Positions 16,742 through 25,246 of a DNA stretch of 64,000 bases are shown piece by piece. A program made the position numbers and the translations under genes. The stretch's first letter is position 1. Each line of letters starts with the position of its first letter. Origin of the DNA: Candidatus Peregrinibacteria bacterium GW2011_GWC2_39_14 (GTDB taxonomy: Bacteria; Patescibacteriota; Gracilibacteria; UBA1369; UBA12463); the NCBI GenBank assembly GCA_000993595.1, contig LBWJ01000012.1, forward strand, positions 1-64,000, written 5' to 3'. A model generated the notes under the pieces. That model had not been told where the DNA came from. It saw nothing but the letters and a program-made list of their open reading frames with translations, and made no database searches.

Positions 16742-17704
16742 TTGGTTGATCCAATACAAACAGATCAGTTTAACCTCCTCAACCGGTTCAACGATTATTT
16801 TGTGACGCATGAAGAATCCGCAAAATATAAATCGTTGCTTGATGAAATGAGCGAACCGGTGATTATTGAAGATAAAAATTTCGATATCATTTATGCAAAT
16901 CCGGGTTTTATAAAGCTCGTCTGCTCAAAACCGGATGAGTGTATTGGCAGAAGTGTTTTTGATTTTTTTAATGAAAATAATAAAAAACATTACATAAAAG
17001 AAGTTGAAAAGGGCTTGCGCGGCGATACGCCCGAACGTCCGATTGAAGTGAATTCCAAATCCGGAAACATGGTGCCTGTTCTTATTGGAGCCACAAAAGT
17101 TTTTAATGATTGCCGAATGATTACGATGACAGATATCAGCAAAATCGGCTCTCTTCATAAAAAATATAAAGAAGAATCGGAAAAATATTTTAGCTTACTT
17201 CAGGATTCTTATCGCGAAACCGGGACCATAAAAAGAAAATTGGATTACCTGAATGATCTTATAAATTTTATGGCTGTTGATATGCCGGATGATGATTTGA
17301 ATACGCTGATTGCAAATTCAGTTAGCGCATTTATGAAGGCGGACGCATGCGTTATTCGCCTATACGACACCGATAGAAATAAATTTTTCGTTAAATATAC
17401 AATGGGCGCAGGATCTGAATGGAATAATAAAAAACCGCTGGCATATAAAGGGAGTCTTGTTGAAAAAGCGATAAAAGAAGGCGGCATTATTATTGTCGAC
17501 GACATACAAAAAGAAAATATTTATTCATCTCCGGATCTTGCGCGAAAAAACGGATTTGTCTCGGTTGTCATTGTGCCACTCGGCGTTAAAGGCCATTTAA
17601 ACGGATATGTTTCCTCTTATTTTAAAGATAAAAGTAAGCTCAAAAATCTTGATACGGAATTCCTTTTGATGTATCTGAAACAGGCGGCAATTGCACTGCA
17701 ATAG
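16742..17704 (+). CDS. PAS-GAF sensory protein without output domain
   Basis: 320 aa. A PAS domain (about residues 33-135, PVIIEDKNFDIIYANPGFIKLV) is linked by a helical segment (about 135-175) to a GAF domain (about 180-318). No kinase, GGDEF or HTH output is present, so the protein may act by protein-protein contact. The first possible start is TTG at 16742, just downstream of an in-frame TAG. There is no ATG before residue 36, inside the PAS domain, so the TTG is likely but unproven. Confidence 0.8.
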   Translation: MVDPIQTDQFNLLNRFNDYFVTHEESAKYKSLLDEMSEPVIIEDKNFDIIYANPGFIKLVCSKPDECIGRSVFDFFNENNKKHYIKEVEKGLRGDTPERPIEVNSKSGNMVPVLIGATKVFNDCRMITMTDISKIGSLHKKYKEESEKYFSLLQDSYRETGTIKRKLDYLNDLINFMAVDMPDDDLNTLIANSVSAFMKADACVIRLYDTDRNKFFVKYTMGAGSEWNNKKPLAYKGSLVEKAIKEGGIIIVDDIQKENIYSSPDLARKNGFVSVVIVPLGVKGHLNGYVSSYFKDKSKLKNLDTEFLLMYLKQAAIALQ

Positions 17705-17705
17705 C

Positions 17706-17763
17706 CAATTATCAATTCACTTACAATAATCAAATAATTTTCGATTATTAATTTTCAATTATT
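17706..17763 (+). repeat. CAATTTAC-type AT-rich repeat, copy 2
   Basis: CAATTATCAATTCACTTAC and ATTTTCAATTATT units between the PAS-GAF stop and the DUF4012 stop. It shares ATCAAATAATTTTC with copy 3. Confidence 0.65.
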
Positions 17764-19634
17764 AAAGCTGAAAACATATTGTAGCCCTTAAGTTCGGTTG
17801 GTTCTTGCAATTTTGGATATAGATCCGCAATTTTTAATGACTTTTCGGCGAACATTTTTTTAGTAAATTTCGTCTGAATCAAGCCCGGTTGGCGCTGAAC
17901 CGTAAGCCGATAAGTCGCGGCCGGTGTAAAGTCCAATTTAAAAGGAAGTCTGTATCTTAAAATCGCTTTTTTTGTTTGTCCCGGATGCGTTTCCATGATG
18001 AATGAAAAATAATCTTTGTCCAAATCCGCGTCGTATAATTTCTTCACATCTTTTATTCCGATGCCAAGATTTTCGTCTTTTAAAGTTACGCCTTTTGGAA
18101 CATAAACTCTAAAAATCGCTTTATTTTTACTGCGACCAAAAATATCCATAACCCAATTTGGCACGTTTCTATAGCCAAATTTCGCAAGCGTCTGTTTTAT
18201 TTCTTCTTCTTTTTGCCTGCTAAAATTATCAAAACGCTCGATTGAAACTTCGTCATTTATTTCGCCATCCGAATTAACGTAAGTCGTGTGAGTAACGCTT
18301 TGATCAATGTGCGCATCGGATTTATTTCCGCCGATTGAAACAGAAACCACGTTAAAATAATCTTCATTTTCTCGTGTTTTTATTATTTCACCGTTCATGC
18401 CGATGAGCCTAAAAAGGCTTTGTATATCCGTATTATCTGAATATCCGAGAATGTTGTTTTTAACAATTTCACTCATGATGATTCCGAGCATTTTTTTCTT
18501 ATCTTTCACGTTGAAAATTGCACTTTTAAATTCTTCGACAAAGTCTTTTAAAATCTTTTTTGGAGTGAATGCGCCCATTAATTTTGATTCGATAATGTAT
18601 GAAAGAACGGTTTGGTAATTATCTTTATTTAAGGCTTTATTAAGCCCCGGAACCCAAACTTCGCCTGTTAATTCAAGAATGTTTTTGAGTAAACTTTGAT
18701 TGATTGCAATAACTGTATCAACCTTAACGCCGGTCTCTTTTTCATAAAACCAAATCGCTTTTTTTGCAGAGACTTTGAAGTCGGGCGAATAATTCGAATC
18801 CCGAAAAAACCACTTATCCGTGAGCTTTTTAATTTCCGCCGGTGGCTCAACGATTTCTTTAAATCCGCGATCAATATCGTAGACATCTTGAAATTTAAAA
18901 CTGATTTTTCCATTTTGAATTTCCGTAAAAAGAACGCTACCAATAAATCCACCCGTAGGCCTTGATTCCGCATCGTTCTGCAATAAAACAAGAATTGTTT
19001 GCTTCTGATTTTCACCAAGAATTGCAGACAAACCTTTCACGAATGATGGCGTATCCGGCATTAAATTTTTTATTTTTTTAATTTGTGCGCTAAAAGTATT
19101 TATCTTTTCTTCAAATTTTTTAGGCAAAAAAGATGTCTCTGCGGGGCTTAATGCTTTCTCCGCCAGATCAATGTTCTCGATAAACGAAGTGTATTCCGCG
19201 TTTATTTTCGCAATTCTGTTGCTGATCGGATATGCTTTTGGACTGTCTGAGTTTATATCAATAAAACCAATCCCAATGCTATTTATGCCCTCTATAATAT
19301 TTAAGAAATTTGTTGCCGCTGATGTTAAATATTTACCGATTTTTATAGTCTGTATCCCTTCAGCTCCGCTCAAAAACCACAAATCTTGATTGATTTTTTC
19401 GGATTCATTTTCCGCTTTTGATATTAAATTTTTCGCTGAATCAAAATCTGATTTTTCCGCAAGCTTACCCGCTTCAACCATGTTTTTATAAATACCCGTT
19501 GAAGACTCTTTTACATGCGAAATAATTTTCATTCCACGTCCGTATGAGTTCAGGGAATTTATTAAAATAATGATTATTATGCCAAAAACCCCTATCCAGA
19601 CCGCGCCGAAATATTTGTGTATTTTCTTTTCCAT
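17748..19634 (-). CDS. DUF4012 domain protein, membrane-anchored
   Basis: 628 aa. One N-terminal membrane anchor (about residues 9-30), then a large extracytoplasmic part. The DUF4012 signature is clear: VLLQNDAESRPTGGFIGS (about residues 208-225), and later RDSNYSPDFKVSAKKAIWFYEKETGV. DUF4012 proteins are common in CPR and Gram-positive genomes, thought to act at the cell surface; biochemical role unknown. The ATG overlaps the stop of the upstream gene (TAATG), so the two are coupled. Confidence 0.88.
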   Translation of the reverse strand: MEKKIHKYFGAVWIGVFGIIIIILINSLNSYGRGMKIISHVKESSTGIYKNMVEAGKLAEKSDFDSAKNLISKAENESEKINQDLWFLSGAEGIQTIKIGKYLTSAATNFLNIIEGINSIGIGFIDINSDSPKAYPISNRIAKINAEYTSFIENIDLAEKALSPAETSFLPKKFEEKINTFSAQIKKIKNLMPDTPSFVKGLSAILGENQKQTILVLLQNDAESRPTGGFIGSVLFTEIQNGKISFKFQDVYDIDRGFKEIVEPPAEIKKLTDKWFFRDSNYSPDFKVSAKKAIWFYEKETGVKVDTVIAINQSLLKNILELTGEVWVPGLNKALNKDNYQTVLSYIIESKLMGAFTPKKILKDFVEEFKSAIFNVKDKKKMLGIIMSEIVKNNILGYSDNTDIQSLFRLIGMNGEIIKTRENEDYFNVVSVSIGGNKSDAHIDQSVTHTTYVNSDGEINDEVSIERFDNFSRQKEEEIKQTLAKFGYRNVPNWVMDIFGRSKNKAIFRVYVPKGVTLKDENLGIGIKDVKKLYDADLDKDYFSFIMETHPGQTKKAILRYRLPFKLDFTPAATYRLTVQRQPGLIQTKFTKKMFAEKSLKIADLYPKLQEPTELKGYNMFSALIIEN

Positions 19635-21268
19635 TATTCAACCAAAATAATGCAATTTGATATGATCTTAAAATCTTCGTATTCTCTGCCAATGCTGACC
19701 ACCTTTATTGGCGTTAAATAGTCTGAAATCTTCGCCATGAAATCCGGAAATTTGTATAAATTTGCGTAAAAAATTTCGTCCGCACCGCTTAAAACTTTTT
19801 CCGGACCATTCTTAAATTCGTTCGATTCTGCAAATGTATTTTGCCTATCAATGTATGTATCGATAAGTTTTTTTAATGAATCCAAGCCTGAAGTCACAAA
19901 AAGCATATCATTAACATTTGCCGTATATATGCCCCATTTTGCCTGTTCAAGCTGTACGCCAAATGTTTTCATCCCACGATATGCGTCTGCGGAATAAAGA
20001 ACGTTCCACTGAACCGCAACACTATTTTCGTCCCTGATTGTTCGCCTCATAAACGGACTTTTTCTTATTGCGACAATCATTGATTTCAATTTATTTTCAT
20101 CGACTTTTCCCGATTTTATTCCAAACATAATGTCATTTTTATCTGAAATTGCAAACGCGTATTCGCCTTGTATAAGCGGATGAATGTCGTTTTCAACGGA
20201 AATGTCACCAAAGGTATCTTTGATTTGGAAAAGGATTAATTCTTTCATGGTTTTTTTAAGATTTGCATTTTCTTGTTCAACCATGGAACTTATATTGTCA
20301 ATTTGACTCATAAGGCTTGAACCGCCATAAAATAATTTAATATCTGATGGGAAATACGAAATAAGTTCAGCATCATAGCTTGGACCTTTTTGATATTTGT
20401 ATTTTAGCTCCGTTGTAGTTGTGGCATTTACATGTCCATATTTAACATTTGCGCGAATCCATGTATTTTTGAAAATCGTAATTAACGGATCAAAAATCGT
20501 AATCAAATATTTATTCTTCACATTCGTGTCTTGCGATCCTGAAAATTTTGAAATCAGTTTTGGATTCACATAAGTCCTTGAAAAATCGACTTCATAACCT
20601 GATGCGAGTCTGTTTGAACCTATAATTCCATCTATAAAATCATTCATCGCATCCTCGGAAATCGCAATAACAACGTATTTTCCAATGAATGTGAATGAAA
20701 ATGCTTCGCCGGTTTTATATGAATAAACCGTGTATTTTTTGTATTCATTTTCCGTGAGCGCGTCATTTTTATATCTAAGTCCCATGTTTTTGAAAAACTC
20801 CAAGGCAAGATTTTTATCTTTTACTTCAACGAATACAAGAACATTTGCCTGATCTTCATTTTTCGAGCTTCCAATCAACGCAATTCCCGCATTTCTGCCA
20901 AGCCATGGAAGAATCGAGCTCTTGAAATTTTCGCCTGTGAAATCCTCTGCGAGTGCCATTAAATGCTCTTTTCGCATTAATGGATTTGACTTTATCATGT
21001 CGAAAAAAGCCTGAACTTCTTTGTCACTGCTATCGATTTTCATTTCAGTATATGCAATCGTTTTATCCTCAGGAAGCAAACTGCTAATCGGCACAACCAT
21101 GCTGATATATTTCCAAATAACAAACCCTGCAAAAACAACTGCAATTACGTTTATCAAAACAATACCGAGCATTGGAATCTTCTTGAAATGCTTTTCTTTG
21201 TGCGGATGCGCAGGCTTTGCAGGAATTTCCCCTTTGTGTATTTTTTTTGAGGAGGATTTCTTTCCCAT
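19634..21268 (-). CDS. DUF3352-like membrane-anchored protein
   Basis: 544 aa. Basic cytoplasmic N-terminus (about 30 residues, many Lys/His), one membrane segment (about 33-58), then an extracytoplasmic domain beginning SSLLPEDKTIAYTEMK, as in DUF3352 proteins, with repeated short strands like GIALIGSSKNEDQANVLVFVEVKD. It is translated together with the DUF4012 gene and probably forms a surface complex with it (inference). A TAAACT -10 (21275-21280) ends exactly six bases before the ATG: leaderless. Confidence 0.8.
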   Translation of the reverse strand: MGKKSSSKKIHKGEIPAKPAHPHKEKHFKKIPMLGIVLINVIAVVFAGFVIWKYISMVVPISSLLPEDKTIAYTEMKIDSSDKEVQAFFDMIKSNPLMRKEHLMALAEDFTGENFKSSILPWLGRNAGIALIGSSKNEDQANVLVFVEVKDKNLALEFFKNMGLRYKNDALTENEYKKYTVYSYKTGEAFSFTFIGKYVVIAISEDAMNDFIDGIIGSNRLASGYEVDFSRTYVNPKLISKFSGSQDTNVKNKYLITIFDPLITIFKNTWIRANVKYGHVNATTTTELKYKYQKGPSYDAELISYFPSDIKLFYGGSSLMSQIDNISSMVEQENANLKKTMKELILFQIKDTFGDISVENDIHPLIQGEYAFAISDKNDIMFGIKSGKVDENKLKSMIVAIRKSPFMRRTIRDENSVAVQWNVLYSADAYRGMKTFGVQLEQAKWGIYTANVNDMLFVTSGLDSLKKLIDTYIDRQNTFAESNEFKNGPEKVLSGADEIFYANLYKFPDFMAKISDYLTPIKVVSIGREYEDFKIISNCIILVE

Positions 21269-21364
21269 GAGATTAGTTTAGCAAATTTTGAGCTTTAAGA
21301 ATATCTATTTTTCAGCTCCAAAATTTATCAAATGTGTTATAATCTTTTTGCTTAAAAAATAACT

Positions 21365-23152
21365 ATGACAGCAAACGAATTAAGAAGAAAATATATCGAG
21401 TTTTTTGTGAAACAATGCGGACATAAAGAGATTTCGTCCGCGTCGATAATTCCGGAAAATGATCCAACGGTTTTATTTACAACCGCAGGCATGCATCCGC
21501 TTGTGCCGTATTTCGTTGGCGAACCGCATCCTGCCGGGAAAAGGCTCACCGATGTGCAAAAATGCGTTCGCACAGATGACATTGATGAAGTTGGTGATAT
21601 GACTCATTGCACATTCTTTGAGATGCTTGGAAACTGGTCACTTGGTGATTATTTTAAAAAAGAAGCGATTGAATTTAGTTATAATTTTTTGACATTGCCT
21701 GATGAAAAAGGCGGACTCGGATTTGATATAAAAAATCTTGCTTTCTCGTGTTTCGCGGGAGACTCTGATGCTCCGCGTGACGATGAAGCCGCAAACGCGT
21801 GGAAATCTTTTGGAATTTCCGATGAGCGAATTGCATTTTTACCAAAGAAAAATAACTGGTGGGGACCTGCTGGAAAAACCGGTCCATGCGGCCCTGATAC
21901 GGAAATGTTTTATTGGACTGGTGAAGGCTCTGCGCCGAAAAAATTCGATCCTGATGACGCAAATTGGGTTGAAATTTGGAATGATGTTTTCATGAAATAT
22001 AACAAAACCGCAGAAGGAAAATACGAACCTTTAGCACAAACAAATGTTGATACCGGAATGGGATTTGAAAGAACTTTCGCAATTTTGCAGGGGAAAAAAT
22101 CGTGCTTTGAAACAGAGCTTTTTACTGACGCAATGACCAAATTACGTATCCTTGCGAATTATGAAAAAACTGAATCTAATTTAAAAAGTGAAAGAATTAT
22201 CCTTGATCATTTACGCGCTGTGACGTTCATTATGGGCGATAATCTTGGCGTCACACCTTCAAATGTTGACCAAGGTTATATTGTTCGCAGACTTGCAAGA
22301 CGCGCGATCAGGCACGGAAAAATTCTTGGAATAAATGAGAATTTTACAGACAAGATTGCAGAAATATTCATCGAAGTTTATGGCGATTATTACACTGAAC
22401 TTCAAAAAAATCGTGAAAGAATTTTAAGCGAACTCCAAAAAGAAGAAGAAAAATTTGCGAATACAATTGTTCGTGGAGAAAGAGAATTTCAAAGAATTCT
22501 TCCTGAGGTTTTTGAGAAAAAACTGGATACAATTCCCGGCGATGTTGCATTTAATCTATATGAAACTTATGGCTTTCCTATCGAATTAATTGAAGAGCTC
22601 GCAAAGGAAAAAAGTCTAAAAGTTGATCGAAAACTTTTTGACGAAGAATATAAAAAACACCAAGACATGTCACGTGCCGGAGCTTTGCAAAAATTTGCCG
22701 GAGGACTTGCAGATCACAGCGAAGAAGTTCGAAAATTACACACTGCGACTCATCTTTTAAATAAGGCATTAAGACAAATTCTTGGCGATCATGTTTATCA
22801 AAAAGGTAGCAACATAACCGCGGAAAGGCTTCGTTTTGATTTCTCGCATCCTCAAAAAGTAACGCCGGAAGAGCTCGCAAAAATTGAAGCGATTGTGAAT
22901 GAACAAATTAAGGCGAATTTGCCTATTCACTTTGAAGAAATGACTGTCGATGAAGCTAAAAATAAAGGCGCAATCGGCGTTTTTGACGCAAAATATGGCG
23001 ATAAGGTTAAGGTTTATTTTATGGGCGATTTCAGCAAAGAAATTTGCGGCGGCCCTCATGCAAATAACACCGGTGATTTAAAAAGTTTCAAAATCCTGAA
23101 GGAAGAAGCGGTTGCTTCCGGGATAAGGAGAATCAAGGCTGTGATTGGATGA
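21365..23152 (+). CDS. alaS: Alanyl-tRNA synthetase lacking the C-Ala domain
   Basis: 595 aa against about 870 in most bacteria. The class II catalytic core is intact (TTAGMHPLVPYF, CVRTDDIDEVGD, GWGGPCGP-like loop, tRNA-recognition and anticodon-independent region). The editing domain has both zinc-ligand motifs (HTATHLLNKAL and CGGPHANNTGDL). The protein stops about 25 residues after CGGPH, so the C-terminal DHHA1/C-Ala part is absent. The stop TGA is followed closely by another promoter, and no displaced C-terminal fragment is seen. TATAAT at 21337-21342. Confidence 0.96.
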   Translation: MTANELRRKYIEFFVKQCGHKEISSASIIPENDPTVLFTTAGMHPLVPYFVGEPHPAGKRLTDVQKCVRTDDIDEVGDMTHCTFFEMLGNWSLGDYFKKEAIEFSYNFLTLPDEKGGLGFDIKNLAFSCFAGDSDAPRDDEAANAWKSFGISDERIAFLPKKNNWWGPAGKTGPCGPDTEMFYWTGEGSAPKKFDPDDANWVEIWNDVFMKYNKTAEGKYEPLAQTNVDTGMGFERTFAILQGKKSCFETELFTDAMTKLRILANYEKTESNLKSERIILDHLRAVTFIMGDNLGVTPSNVDQGYIVRRLARRAIRHGKILGINENFTDKIAEIFIEVYGDYYTELQKNRERILSELQKEEEKFANTIVRGEREFQRILPEVFEKKLDTIPGDVAFNLYETYGFPIELIEELAKEKSLKVDRKLFDEEYKKHQDMSRAGALQKFAGGLADHSEEVRKLHTATHLLNKALRQILGDHVYQKGSNITAERLRFDFSHPQKVTPEELAKIEAIVNEQIKANLPIHFEEMTVDEAKNKGAIGVFDAKYGDKVKVYFMGDFSKEICGGPHANNTGDLKSFKILKEEAVASGIRRIKAVIG

Positions 23153-23194
23153 ATAAATCACATTTTCAGCATGGATTTTTTGGCTAAAATATGC

Positions 23195-23200
23195 TATAAT
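23195..23200 (+). promoter_or_regulatory. -10 of the 39-aa gene and HEVGH-protein operon
   Basis: TATAAT preceded by ATGC, 8 nt before the ATG of the 39-aa gene. A near-leaderless transcript is expected. Confidence 0.6.
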
Positions 23201-23208
23201 ATTTAGAT

Positions 23209-23328
23209 ATGTTAAAAAATCATCTCGACAAATTCGAGCAAGTTTTAAAAAAAATGGCTGCGCTTAAAAAAATTGAAAATAATAAAAAAGCCATCGATTT
23301 AAAACGTACAAATAAAACTCAAAAATAA
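23209..23328 (+). CDS. 39-aa Lys-rich peptide upstream of the HEVGH protein
   Basis: ATG at 23209, stop TAA at 23326-23328, one base before the next ATG. The sequence starts MLKNHLDKFEQVLKKMAAL: an amphipathic helix followed by a Lys/Asn-rich tail. A TATAAT lies 8 nt upstream, so this is the first gene of the transcript. The tight spacing suggests coupling, either as a partner peptide or a leader that tunes the next gene. Confidence 0.55.
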   Translation: MLKNHLDKFEQVLKKMAALKKIENNKKAIDLKRTNKTQK

Positions 23329-23329
23329 A

Positions 23330-25228
23330 ATGGCTAATAACAGCCAAAAACGTGGAGTTGATACTGGCGCAAATAGCGATGTTCAGCGTGATCAAACCGA
23401 TTTGCAGGCTACACCTGAAGTGACAGCTGAGTCGCGTCATTTAGCCGCATTGTCCACTGGCTTTTCCAGCAGAGTGAATCTTGTAATGGAAGATTCTGAT
23501 GAGCGCGCAATAATTGAAAGGCTTGAAAAATGTGATAATCTGCCTGACTTCTTCGAAACGATAAAGGATGAAATCAATGCACTCATTGATTCCCCTAGAT
23601 TCAGAGTTCTCGCTGAAAACTTTGAAGAATACGGCGAAAACGTAATTCAAGCCATAAAAGTAAGCGATTTTGAGCCCTTGGCAATGATTTATAAAGATAG
23701 ACTTGATTTGTATCTTGCTGCACTTGAACTCGGAACAATCAAAAATGAAATGATAAAAGAAATAACTGAAAAATCTCTTGAAACGCACGGTGAAAGACTT
23801 GGAGTCAGCCCTGCTGAAAAAACCTTAATAGTCGGTCTTTTAAAAACAACAACCCCGATTGATAAAGCTTATTTAGATTGGAATAAAAAACTATATCCGG
23901 ACTCATTAATGAAAAGATTCAAAAATCGCGGTGGAAAATTTGAAAAATTTTTGACTGAAAATGGACTTGATGATCCTTATGCTGTTGTTCATGAAGAAAG
24001 CGAAGGTGTTTATAAAAGCATTCCTTATGCAATTGCTTTTAAAGAAAATGTTGAGACGCATGCAGCAGAACTCCAAAATTTAATCGACGTACTTGGACAG
24101 CATCAAGATAAAGACTTTGGCGGAGGACTGGACAAACAAAAAATGATTGCTTATTTGGAAGCATATAAAGCCGCTTTATTGTGCGACGAAAGCATAAAAG
24201 ATGATGGAGAATGGAAATCGGTTAATATGTGGAAAGAAGTTGATAAGCTTTGGCTCCAATTAAAAGGCCGTATTCAACTTGTACATCAAATTGAATCCGG
24301 TTATGCAACTTTTATCGATCCTGCAAAAATAAAAGTTATGCCTGATATCAGGATCATAGTCCAAAATACGACTTTGGAAGAGGATAAAATGATGGGAGAA
24401 ATGAGCCGTGATAATGCCGTCTCTATGCGTGAAATTGCTGGTGAAGTTTTGAACGAAAGACAAATGAAAAAACTGGAACCTTCTTTAATTGCCATGTCAA
24501 AATCCGATGCCTCAATTGCCGCTACAATCGCAGGCGCCGGAGATGCTTTAAGGCTTATGGGATCCGGTCAAGGAGGTGTTAGATATGATGATATCCAAGA
24601 TTCATACGGCGCAAAATCTTATTGTTTTTCCAAAGAAACTTTTGAAAGAGAAGAATTGAGCGCTGCTGTTGCAAAAAAGATTTTTGGAGATTCCATGGAT
24701 TTTTTGAAAGATAAAACTTCAAAAGGGCAATACATTGTTCAAGGTCTTGGCGGACATGAAGTTGGACACTCTTTCATGGGAACGGTAAAGGATTTTAAAG
24801 AAGTAAAATCTTCTTGGGTTGCAATTTTAGCCTTAAAACAGCGAAATATTTCACCTCGCATTATGAATGAAATGATGGTCGGTCACGCTCGAACCTGTTT
24901 GCGATATTTGGATATTCCTGATAAATCTGATGATTATGCCGTTGAAGGAATCGTGAATGTAAAAATATTTTTGCGCACCGGTTTAATTGCAAAAAGCCCT
25001 GATGGTAAATGGGTTTTTAATTATGAAAAAATTGATGAAACTTATGGTGCAATACGCGCTGAATTTTTGGAATTAATCCAATATCATATGACCCCGAAAT
25101 TGGCTCCCGAATATAAAGAATGGAGAAAATCGCTTGCTGATGCATCAAGTGGATTTGCCGCAGAATTAAAAGAATTATCAAACTTGGCAGTGCAAGGTGA
25201 AAAAGAATATTTGGAAAATGTAAAATAG
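23330..25228 (+). CDS. M49-like (DPP III-like) zinc metallopeptidase candidate
   Basis: 632 aa, soluble, no signal peptide. A zinc-peptidase motif HEVGH lies at residues 476-480 (GGHEVGHSFMG), with FKEVKSSWVAI (E491) just after, similar to the EEAKAD block of M49-type peptidases; E539 is another candidate ligand. A Gly-rich stretch RLMGSGQGGVRYDDI precedes it. The N-terminal 450 residues are helical and not assigned. The M49 assignment is by motif only. It follows a 39-aa peptide gene at 1 nt and converges on miaB. Confidence 0.65.
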   Translation: MANNSQKRGVDTGANSDVQRDQTDLQATPEVTAESRHLAALSTGFSSRVNLVMEDSDERAIIERLEKCDNLPDFFETIKDEINALIDSPRFRVLAENFEEYGENVIQAIKVSDFEPLAMIYKDRLDLYLAALELGTIKNEMIKEITEKSLETHGERLGVSPAEKTLIVGLLKTTTPIDKAYLDWNKKLYPDSLMKRFKNRGGKFEKFLTENGLDDPYAVVHEESEGVYKSIPYAIAFKENVETHAAELQNLIDVLGQHQDKDFGGGLDKQKMIAYLEAYKAALLCDESIKDDGEWKSVNMWKEVDKLWLQLKGRIQLVHQIESGYATFIDPAKIKVMPDIRIIVQNTTLEEDKMMGEMSRDNAVSMREIAGEVLNERQMKKLEPSLIAMSKSDASIAATIAGAGDALRLMGSGQGGVRYDDIQDSYGAKSYCFSKETFEREELSAAVAKKIFGDSMDFLKDKTSKGQYIVQGLGGHEVGHSFMGTVKDFKEVKSSWVAILALKQRNISPRIMNEMMVGHARTCLRYLDIPDKSDDYAVEGIVNVKIFLRTGLIAKSPDGKWVFNYEKIDETYGAIRAEFLELIQYHMTPKLAPEYKEWRKSLADASSGFAAELKELSNLAVQGEKEYLENVK

Positions 25229-25246
25229 TTTAGTTGCAAAATAAAC

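Noticed and set aside
23153..23208. A frameshifted C-terminal half of AlaRS after the alaS stop
   Set aside because: Only about 56 nt separate the stop from the next gene, and none of the frames encodes C-Ala-like sequence.
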